This document shows positions 54,354 to 62,085 of a stretch of 64,000 bases of DNA, piece by piece. The notes beneath the pieces were generated by a model, which saw only the letters and a list, made by a program, of their open reading frames with translations, did no database searches and was not told the DNA's origin. The position numbers were made by a program, and so were the translations under genes. Numbering within the stretch: position 1 is the first letter of the stretch; every line of letters starts with the position of its first letter. Source of the DNA: AC-37 sp036389835 (lineage in GTDB: Bacteria; Actinomycetota; Thermoleophilia; Solirubrobacterales; Thermoleophilaceae); assembly GCA_036389835.1 (NCBI GenBank), contig DASVWC010000010.1:1-64000 (forward strand), read 5' to 3'.

Positions 54354-54470
54354 CCCGAGCGACTCCCGCGCGCGGCGGCGTCACTGGCGAGCGTGACGTT
54401 CGAGCGTACCGTCGTGCGAGGCGGGGGGTCGGGGGCAGCCTTCTGGGACGGGATCCGCGACGGCCTGGCG

Positions 54471-54925
54471 TCAGCGCCGGCGGCCCCGCAACCAGTCGAG
54501 TCCGAGCAGCAGCGTCCGCCGCGGCCCGAGCTGGCGCATCAGGTCGCTGTTGTCCGAGGCGCTCCAATCCTCGACGATCTCGCCGTCGCGGATGTGGCTG
54601 ATGGTGATCCCCATAGCCGCAGCGGCCAGCCGCGGTTGCGCCCCTCGGCCGTCCAGCGCGAGACGACTCGGTCGCCCTCGGCCACCTGGTCCTCGACCCG
54701 GATGCGCGGGTCCCCGTCGCGGAAGACCAGCTGGTAGAGGGCGAGCGACTTCTCGATCCCATCATGGCCGCGATAGTCGCGGGCGTTGACGTGGTCGAGG
54801 AAATCGCGGCCGTAGACACCGGCGGCTGCCGAGGGATCCGCCTTCGAGCAGACCTCCTCGAGCGCGTGGCGGGCGAGGGCCCGCTCGTCGGTCCCGGGCG
54901 CGGTGTGGGTTCCGGTCTCAGCCAT
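54471..54925 (-). pseudogene. SnoaL-like (NTF2-fold) polyketide cyclase, frameshifted
   Basis: The first frame gives an NTF2-fold start (DPSAAAGVYGRDFLDHVNAR, DQVAEGDRVVSRWTAEGR) but ends wrongly. A one-base shift in a GGGG run near 54610 restores GITISHIRDGEIVEDWSASD and the normal end LRGRRR at 54471. As written the gene encodes a 128-residue product with a wrong tail. Its ATG lies just after the MFS remnant's stop (TGA on 54918-54920, ATG 54923-54925), which suggests a former operon. Confidence 0.65.
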
Positions 54926-55600
54926 GGCCGACCACGGCGGAGTCTACGGAGGGCGCATCGCGCTCGGCCAGAGGCCCTCGCTCCGCGTCGAGGTCGAGCG
55001 CGACCCAGATACCCGAGGCCGCGGTGAGGCCCGCGACGATCGCTATCGCGCCACCGAATCCGAGCAGGTCGGCACCGATGCCGGCCAGCAAGCCGCCACG
55101 ACATACCGGAGTCGCGCCAGAAGCGGTACACCCCCACGACCGGCGCCCGCGCGCCCGGACTCACGTGGTCGGAGATCGCCGCGATCAGCGTCGGGTAGGC
55201 CAGTGCGGTTCCGAGGCCCGACAGCACCGAGGCGACGATGAGCGGCTTGCGCCCGACCCGATCCGACCATGCGCCAGTCGCGATCTGCGCCAGACCCCAG
55301 ATCGCCGGGCAGATCCCGGCGACCAAGCCGATCGCTCCGACACCGGCACCGTGCGCGGCGAGGTAGAGCGGGACGAGCCTCCACGCAAGCGCGTCGTTGA
55401 GGTTGTTCACGAGCCCCGCCTGTGAGCAGGGCGCGCAAGTCGGGACGCCGCAGGCTCGCGTCGATCAGCGCCTCGCGCAGCGACGGCGACGTGCCCGCCC
55501 GTGTCGCGGACGAAGACGACGAACAGCACCAGCGCCAGAGCCGCGATGACCGCCCCGGCGACCACGAGCGCGTCGCGCGGCGCGAAGTGGGCGGGCGAGT
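54918..55600 (-). pseudogene. MFS transporter remnant with several frameshifts
   Basis: Pieces in three frames give the second half of an MFS transporter: HFAPRDALVVAGAVIAALAL, SLREALIDASLRRPDLRALL, AGLVNNLNDALAW then DRVGRKPLIVASVLSGLG, RFWRDSG and finally GLLAGIGADLLGFGGAIAIV to GHG and stop. About four single-base shifts are needed. The first half is missing. A small open frame at 55600-55740 (VYVFLVYFTELRAEELSG) may be another fragment. Confidence 0.65.
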
Positions 55601-55763
55601 CAGCCGCTCACCCCCGCCGCCACTGCGACGCCGCCGTAGCGTTCGGCCTCGTCCAGGTCGGAGATCCTGCCCCGTAGCGAGCCGCTCAGCTCCTCGGCGC
55701 GAAGCTCCGTGAAGTACACCAAGAAGACGTAGACTGCCACGATTGGCGGCAGTGGGCTGGGAA

Positions 55764-56033
55764 ATGGGCGAGGCGGGCGTCGACATTGACCGGATCGTGT
55801 CGGTCGTGCTGGACGCATGGGTCGAGGAGCTCGGGCACGGGGACTTCGGCCTCGAGGACAACTTCTTCGCCGTCGGTGGTCACTCGATCCGGGGGGTGAG
55901 GGTGATGAAGAAGGTCGCCGACTCGCTCGGCACGCGGCTGCCCCCGCGCCTGCTCTTCAAGAACCCGACGGTGACCGAGCTCGCAGGCTCGATCGCGCTC
56001 CACCTGCGGGCGACGCCACATGGCTCCGCCTGA
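55764..56033 (+). CDS. Free-standing peptidyl/acyl carrier protein
   Basis: This 89-residue PCP-type protein has phosphopantetheine site Ser41 in DNFFAVGGHSIRGV and LFKNPTVTELAGSI as the last helix. ATG 55764 is the likely start; an upstream TTG is possible. Its end overlaps the NRPS start by 14 bp. As the first gene of the assembly line it could carry a starter group for the condensation domain that follows. The loading enzyme is not in the window. Confidence 0.88.
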   Translation: MGEAGVDIDRIVSVVLDAWVEELGHGDFGLEDNFFAVGGHSIRGVRVMKKVADSLGTRLPPRLLFKNPTVTELAGSIALHLRATPHGSA

Positions 56034-59000
56034 CGGCGAGACGCACACCACTCGCCGGGCGGCGACGGCGGCGCAGCACGAGGTCTGGCTCGCCGCACAG
56101 CGCGAGCCCGAATCGGGCCGCTACAACATCCCGCTCGACCTCGAGTTCGAGGGCCCTGTCGACGTCGCCGCGCTGCGCGCGGCCCTCGGCGACCTGCTCG
56201 CGCGGCACCCGGCACTGCGCTCGTCCTTCTCGGCGCGCCGCGGCACGCTCGAGCAGCTCGTCGCGCGGAAGCCGCCCTTCCCGTTCGGCACGGACCGTCG
56301 GCCGGACGCATACCACCGCGACGCTGCGCTGTCATGGGCGGCCGAGGCGGCCGCCAGACCGCTCGACCTGACCACCCCGCCGCCGCTGCGCGCGGACTTG
56401 CTGGTGCATCCCGACGGCGCGCTGCTCGTCGTGACTGTCCACCACATAGTCGCCGACGGCTGGTCCATGGAGGTCGTCGCCCGGCACATCGCCGAGGCCT
56501 ACCGCGCCAGGCTGGCCGGCGCGGCGCCCGCGCTGGGAGTCGGGCAGGCCGCGCCGCCGGTCGAACTCGAGGCGGACGCCTCGTACTGGCTTCGGCTGCT
56601 CTCGGGCGACTGGCGACAGTTCGCTCCCATCCCCGACTTCGTGCGCCCGGCGGGGCCGGGCCCGCCCGCCGACTCGGAGACCAACCTGCCGCCCGAGGCG
56701 TACCGGGCTCTCATGGAAGTCGCGGCCACCCGCCGGGTCACACCGGCGGCGGTCGTTCTCACCGGCTGGGCGCTGCTTCTGCACGCCGTCACGGGTGAGG
56801 ACGACGGCGTCCTCGCCATGCCGTTCCACGGACGGCCCGACGGAGCCGGCCATGACGAGGTCGATCAGTACGCACGGCTACTGCCGATCCGCAGCACGTT
56901 CGGCCGGGACGAGCCTTTCAGCGAGTTGCTCGGGCGGCTCGCGGACCAGGTCCTCGACTCCGGCGAGCACTCGCTGGTCCCGGTCCAGCGGCTCCGCCAG
57001 ATTCGCGGCGAGGACGGACTCTCCGCGTTTCCGCCGCGCGTGGTCTACGGGCACGTCGTCGCGGCGGGCGAGTCGTGGCAGGTCGAGGACACGACGATCA
57101 GGGTGGTGGAGCACCACGTCAGCTCGGCCAAGCACGAGCTGGCGGTGACCGCCATCGAGCGACCAGGCGGGCTCCGGATTCGGATCGACTACGACGCCGC
57201 GGTGTTTCGGGCGGAGACGGCCGAGCTAAGGCTCCACCAGCTCGTGCGCCTCGTCACGGCCGCCGCAGCGCGCCCGGACGAGTCCTGCATCGACCTGCTG
57301 GCCGCGCTGGCGCCGCGGCCGCGGGTGGGGGCGATGGACGACCCCGGGGCGGAGCCGGGACCTACGACCGTCAGCGCGCTCGTGCTCTCGCACGCGGCCC
57401 GTCGTCCGGGCGCCGTCGCGGTCCGCTCGGGCGATCAGGTCGTCACCTACGGGGAGCTCGTCGAGCGTGCCGCCGCGCTCGCGCAATGGCTGCATTCCCG
57501 CGCCGTGGGGAGCGGCGCAATCGTCGCCCTGCTCCTGCCGCCCGGTGCGGATGCGGTCACGGCCATGCTCGCCACTGCCCTGGCCGGCGCCGCCTACCTG
57601 CCGCTCGACCCCGCCTATCCGGACGCCCAGCTCGAGGGCATCGTCGCCGACGCGGCTCCGCGGCTCGTCCTCACCGGGTCGGAGGACGCGGATCGCATCC
57701 GCACGCCGGACGTCGTCGCACATCCGCTCGCCGACGCTCTCGCCTCCGCGTCCGAGCTGCCCACCGAGCCGCCGGTCGGGGCCGATCCGGACACGCCACT
57801 CAACGTGCTCTACACCTCCGGCTCGACCGGACGCCCGAAGGGCGTCGTGCTGCCGCACAGGGGTATCGCCCGGCTCGCGCGACGCGCCGGCTTCCTGCCG
57901 CTCGACGAAACGGACGTCGTCTCCCAGCTCTCGCCCCTCAACTTCGACGGCGCGACGTACGAGATCTGGGGCGCTCTGATGCACGGCGCCGAGCTCGTCG
58001 TCCTGCCGCGCGAGCTGGCCCTCGACCCGCGCCGGCTTCGCGACGCGCTGCGCCGGCACGCGGTGACGACGCTGCTCGTGACCACGCCGCTGCTCAACCG
58101 AATCGTCGACGAAGCGCCCGATCTGCTTCATCCGCTCCGGCGCGTCTACTTCGGCGGCGAGCGCGTGTCGGTGCCCCACGTCCGGCGCGCACTCGCGTGG
58201 TGCCGGCCGGGCACGCTGATCCACAGCTACGGGCCGACGGAGAACTCCTTCACCTCGACGTGGCATCCGGTCGAGTCGGTCGACGAGCGGGCGCACACCG
58301 TGCCGATCGGACGCCCGGTACCCGGTACCCAAGCGCATGTGGTCTTCCCCGGCACGCTCATCCCGGCCCCGGTCGGAGCCCCGGGCGAGCTGGTGCTCGG
58401 AGGCGCCGGCGTGGCGTGCGGTTATCTCGGCGACCCCGAGCAGACCGCGGAGCGTTTCGTTCCCGATCCGTTCAGCCGCGCCGCGGGCGCGCGGCTCTAC
58501 CGAACTGGGGACCGTGCGCGCTGGACCCCCGCGGCGGAGCTCGAGTTCGTCGGTCGCGACGACAAGCAGGTCAAGGTCCGTAGCCAGCGCGTGGAGCTGG
58601 GTGAGGTCGAAGCCGCCCTGAACGCGCTGCCGAGCGTGGTGTCCTCGTTCGTCACGGCGCGCTCGAACGCCCGTGACGAGACCGAGATCGTCGCGTATGC
58701 CGTGCTCAGCGGAGGCGCACGCCTGGAGGACATCCGGGCCGAGCTCCGTGCCGCACTACCGTCATTCGCAGTCCCGAGCCACCTCGTAGCGCTCCCAGAG
58801 CTGCCGCTCCGCCCGAACGGGAAGGTCGACCGCGAGCGACTGCCCGCGCCCCACGGGAGCCCGGCCGCGCCCGCGACGGTCGACCTCGAGGACGGGCTGG
58901 CGGTCGTGCACGCAGCGTGGTGCGAAGTGCTGGAGCTGCCGCCGCCGACCCCGGACACGAACTTCTTCGACGCCGGCGGGCACTCCCTGCAGCTCGTCGA

Positions 59001-60417
59001 GCTCCAGGGGGCGCTCGAGCGCCGGACCGGATCGGAGCTGCCGATAGCCGATCTGCTGCGACACACGACCGTCCGGGCGCAGGCCGCCCTCATCGACGCC
59101 GCGCCCCCTTCCCTCCCCCGTCGCGCCGGCAGCCCCGAGCCGGACGACGCGATCGCGGTGATCGGAATGGCCTGCCGGTTCGCGGGCTCCCCGACGCTCG
59201 GCGCGTTCTGGGAGAACCTGCGCGAGGGCCGCGATTGCATATCGACGGGCACCCCGCTGGTCACCCCGCTGAAGGACGGCGCGCGCCGCATCGCCCGCTG
59301 GGGCACGCTGCCCGATGGCGAGACGTTCGACGCCGAGTTCCTCGGCCTCTCGGAGGCAGAGGCGGACGCGCTCGATCCGCAGCACGGCATCTTCTACGAG
59401 TGCCTGTGGGCCGCGGTCGAGGACGCAGGGCTGCGCATTTCCGACATCGCGGCCCAGACGAGCCTTTACGCGGGTCGCCCGCGTTTCACGACCAAGTCCC
59501 CGTCGCACGAGCCGGCGTGGGGCGTCCGCGCCGACGACGTCGTCGGCTCGGACGCGACGTTCATGAATTCGCGGTTCTCGTACTGGCACGACCTCTGCGG
59601 CGAGAGCGTCTTCGTCGACACCGCGTGCTCGACGTCGCTCGTCGCCACGCACCTAGCGTGCTCGAGCCTTCTCGGCGGCAGCAGCGCGTATGCGCTGGCG
59701 GGCGGCGTGTCGCTCGACGAGAGCTCCGCCTCCGGCTCGTACCTCTACGTGCCCGGATACCTCTACTCCGAGGACGGATACTGCCGCCCGTTCGACCGCG
59801 ACGCGAGCGGGACCGTTGGGGGCGACGGCGCCGGCGTCGTCGTGCTGCGCCGGCTCTCCGACGCGGTCCGCGACGGCGATCCGATCTACGCAGTCATCCG
59901 CGGAAGCGCCATCAACAACGACGGCCGTGCGCGCATCGGCTACTCGGCGCCGGGAGTCGAGGGCCAGACGCGCGTCCTACGCAAGGCTCTGGACGCCGCC
60001 GGGGTGCGCGGCGACGCGGTCCGCTACGTGGAGGCGCACGGCACCGGGACGCGCCTCGGCGACACGATCGAAGCCACCGCGCTGACGGACGCGCTCGGCT
60101 GGGAGGGCCCCGAGGTGGTCGTCGGCGGCGTGAAGGCCTCGATCGGTCACACGAACTCCGCCGCCGGGGTGGCCGGCCTGATCAAGACGGTGCTCGCCGT
60201 GTACAACGGCTACATCCCGGCCACCCCAAACGTCCGCAACCCGATCGGTGAGCTGACCCGGCTAGGCGATCGCTTCGCTCTCGTGCCGGAAGGACGGCCA
60301 TGGCCGGCTAACGGCGCGAGGCGCACCGCCGGCGTTAGCTCGTTCGGCGTGGGCGGGGCCAACGCGCACGTGGTCGTCCAGGAGCATCCGGCGCCGCGCG
60401 ATGCGGCGCCGGCCTAG
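56020..60417 (+). CDS. Hybrid NRPS-PKS: C-A-PCP-KS
   Basis: This 1465-residue protein has a condensation domain (about 12-430) with intact HHIVADG (141-147). An adenylation domain covers about 447-940 (YTSGSTGRPKG at about 598; NFDGATYEIWG). A PCP carries Ser989 (GGHS), and a ketosynthase (1042-1455) has Cys1203 in DTACSTS, His1340 in EAHGTGT and His1377 in KASIGHT. The condensation, adenylation, PCP and KS active sites all look functional. The KS is last, so the next protein should supply an extender unit. I do not assign the A domain's substrate. ATG 56020 overlaps the carrier gene. Confidence 0.93.
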   Translation: MAPPDGETHTTRRAATAAQHEVWLAAQREPESGRYNIPLDLEFEGPVDVAALRAALGDLLARHPALRSSFSARRGTLEQLVARKPPFPFGTDRRPDAYHRDAALSWAAEAAARPLDLTTPPPLRADLLVHPDGALLVVTVHHIVADGWSMEVVARHIAEAYRARLAGAAPALGVGQAAPPVELEADASYWLRLLSGDWRQFAPIPDFVRPAGPGPPADSETNLPPEAYRALMEVAATRRVTPAAVVLTGWALLLHAVTGEDDGVLAMPFHGRPDGAGHDEVDQYARLLPIRSTFGRDEPFSELLGRLADQVLDSGEHSLVPVQRLRQIRGEDGLSAFPPRVVYGHVVAAGESWQVEDTTIRVVEHHVSSAKHELAVTAIERPGGLRIRIDYDAAVFRAETAELRLHQLVRLVTAAAARPDESCIDLLAALAPRPRVGAMDDPGAEPGPTTVSALVLSHAARRPGAVAVRSGDQVVTYGELVERAAALAQWLHSRAVGSGAIVALLLPPGADAVTAMLATALAGAAYLPLDPAYPDAQLEGIVADAAPRLVLTGSEDADRIRTPDVVAHPLADALASASELPTEPPVGADPDTPLNVLYTSGSTGRPKGVVLPHRGIARLARRAGFLPLDETDVVSQLSPLNFDGATYEIWGALMHGAELVVLPRELALDPRRLRDALRRHAVTTLLVTTPLLNRIVDEAPDLLHPLRRVYFGGERVSVPHVRRALAWCRPGTLIHSYGPTENSFTSTWHPVESVDERAHTVPIGRPVPGTQAHVVFPGTLIPAPVGAPGELVLGGAGVACGYLGDPEQTAERFVPDPFSRAAGARLYRTGDRARWTPAAELEFVGRDDKQVKVRSQRVELGEVEAALNALPSVVSSFVTARSNARDETEIVAYAVLSGGARLEDIRAELRAALPSFAVPSHLVALPELPLRPNGKVDRERLPAPHGSPAAPATVDLEDGLAVVHAAWCEVLELPPPTPDTNFFDAGGHSLQLVELQGALERRTGSELPIADLLRHTTVRAQAALIDAAPPSLPRRAGSPEPDDAIAVIGMACRFAGSPTLGAFWENLREGRDCISTGTPLVTPLKDGARRIARWGTLPDGETFDAEFLGLSEAEADALDPQHGIFYECLWAAVEDAGLRISDIAAQTSLYAGRPRFTTKSPSHEPAWGVRADDVVGSDATFMNSRFSYWHDLCGESVFVDTACSTSLVATHLACSSLLGGSSAYALAGGVSLDESSASGSYLYVPGYLYSEDGYCRPFDRDASGTVGGDGAGVVVLRRLSDAVRDGDPIYAVIRGSAINNDGRARIGYSAPGVEGQTRVLRKALDAAGVRGDAVRYVEAHGTGTRLGDTIEATALTDALGWEGPEVVVGGVKASIGHTNSAAGVAGLIKTVLAVYNGYIPATPNVRNPIGELTRLGDRFALVPEGRPWPANGARRTAGVSSFGVGGANAHVVVQEHPAPRDAAPA

Positions 60418-60429
60418 CGGGGGGCCCCG

Positions 60430-62085
60430 GTGACCGGGGAAGACCGACACGCCGAGCGATACCGGATCGTGGCGCTGTCCGCGCGCACCCCCGAGGCGCT
60501 GGCCGACATGCGCCGAGCCGTGGCCGACCATCTTGCCGGTGGGACCTCGGATCTCGACGACGTGGTCTGGACGCTGGCCGCGGGGCGCGAACGATTCCGG
60601 TACCGCGCGGCCGCGGTGGGGCTCGACGCGGCTGCGCTCGTGGCGGAGCTGAGCGGCGAGGCGGACGGGGAGGGTCTTCCAGCCTCGGGCTTCGCGGCCG
60701 GGCGGGCGACGCCCGCCGACGCGTCAGTCGCGTTCGTGTTCGACGGCGCTATCGACGCTCGCTCCGACCATGGGCTCGGGGCCTACCGCGCCCATCCGGA
60801 GGTGAGACGCTGGGTCGACCGTGCCTCCGAGGTCGTGGGTAACGACCTGGCCGCACTCCTCGCCGAACCCGAGGGTGCCGTCCCACCTGGCGCAGTCATC
60901 GCCGTCGGACTCGGCGTCGCGCGCCAGCTCGAGGCGTGGGGCGTCGCTCCCGACGCGGTGTACGGACGCGGTGCGGGCGAGATCACGGCCGCCGTCGCCC
61001 AGCGAACGATCGAGTTCGACGAGGCGCTGCGCGCCGCGACACGCCGAGCGGACGCGGGCACGCGATCCGAGGGCCAGCTGCCGGCCGTCGACGCCGTGGC
61101 GGGAGGGCCGGCCGTGGTCGTGGAGGTAGGCGCCTCGTGGGAGCTGGCGGCCGCGCTGGACCAAGCATTGGACGACGCGGCGGTCATGAGCACGAGCGAC
61201 CCGGTGATGGACGGCGCGCTCGCTCTCGCGATGACGGTCGCCGACCTGTGGTGTCAGGGCCTGGAGCTCGACGTGGCGCTCGGCCGGCCGGGGCGGCGGA
61301 CACATCTGCCGCCGTATGCGTTTCAGCGGCCCGGGTGGCGCCCGCCCGCGCCCCCCCAACGGCGGGCCGTCGCGCGCGCCTGGCGCAGGGCGTTCGGCGC
61401 CACACCTGGCGACGACGCGGTGGCCGCGCCGGTGGCCGACGACGCTAGCGCGCCGTTCCGGCTCCGCCGGGAGCTGCGCCGTGAGCTCGGCAGCGCGCCT
61501 GAAACGGGCGCCCTTCGAGCCGACCCCCGCTTCGCCGCCGTCGTAGCGGCGACCGAGGCGACCGCCCGCGAGGCGCGAACCGAAGAACGGGCGCGCGGCG
61601 AGACCGCGCCGCTCACGCCGCTCCAGCAGCGCGTGCTCTTCCAGGAACTGGTCCGACGCGTGCCAAGCGACGAGCACAACCTCATCGCTGCTCACGACTT
61701 GCCCGGCGCGCTGGACGCCGTCGCGATGTCGGCCGCGTTCGAGCACGTGCAGTGGCGACGGGCCGGCCTGCGCACCGTCTTCCGCCAAGACGGCGAGCGC
61801 TGGGTGAGCGTGATCCAGTCGCGACCGCTGGCTTCGCTCGCCGTGCACGACAGCTCGGCGGCCGACGCCGCGGACGAGGTGGCGCGCCGGCCGTTCGACG
61901 TGGTCGACGCGCCGCTCGTACGCGCGGCTCTGGTCCGGGGCGAGCACGACGTGCTGGTGGTCGTGCTGCACCGCGCGCTGGCCGACGCGCTCGGGCCGGA
62001 AATGGTCCTCGCGGAGATGCTCGAGGCATATGGCCCAGTCGAGGGCGTTCGCGGCCCCGCCTCACCGCACGGGCGCGCCTCGTGA
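60430..62085 (+). CDS. Degenerate acyltransferase and half condensation protein
   Basis: This 551-residue protein begins with a KS-AT linker (RYRIVALSARTPEALADMRR). A shrunken AT-like domain follows, in which GHSxGE reads GRGAGE (Gly181 in place of the nucleophile Ser) and FPGQG reads FDGAI. The post-AT motif HLPPYAFQRPGW is kept. Residues about 395-545 match the first half of a condensation domain (APLTPLQQRVLFQELV), but HHxxxDG reads HRALADA (514-520). The second half is absent. It cannot act as a normal AT or C domain. GTG 60430 lies 13 bp after the KS stop, and its own stop overlaps the next gene. Confidence 0.8.
   Translation: MTGEDRHAERYRIVALSARTPEALADMRRAVADHLAGGTSDLDDVVWTLAAGRERFRYRAAAVGLDAAALVAELSGEADGEGLPASGFAAGRATPADASVAFVFDGAIDARSDHGLGAYRAHPEVRRWVDRASEVVGNDLAALLAEPEGAVPPGAVIAVGLGVARQLEAWGVAPDAVYGRGAGEITAAVAQRTIEFDEALRAATRRADAGTRSEGQLPAVDAVAGGPAVVVEVGASWELAAALDQALDDAAVMSTSDPVMDGALALAMTVADLWCQGLELDVALGRPGRRTHLPPYAFQRPGWRPPAPPQRRAVARAWRRAFGATPGDDAVAAPVADDASAPFRLRRELRRELGSAPETGALRADPRFAAVVAATEATAREARTEERARGETAPLTPLQQRVLFQELVRRVPSDEHNLIAAHDLPGALDAVAMSAAFEHVQWRRAGLRTVFRQDGERWVSVIQSRPLASLAVHDSSAADAADEVARRPFDVVDAPLVRAALVRGEHDVLVVVLHRALADALGPEMVLAEMLEAYGPVEGVRGPASPHGRAS

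Noticed and set aside
55600..55818. A 72-residue minus-strand frame before the carrier protein gene
   Set aside because: It overlaps the carrier gene start, has no clear ribosome site, and lies in the frameshifted region. At best it is another fragment.
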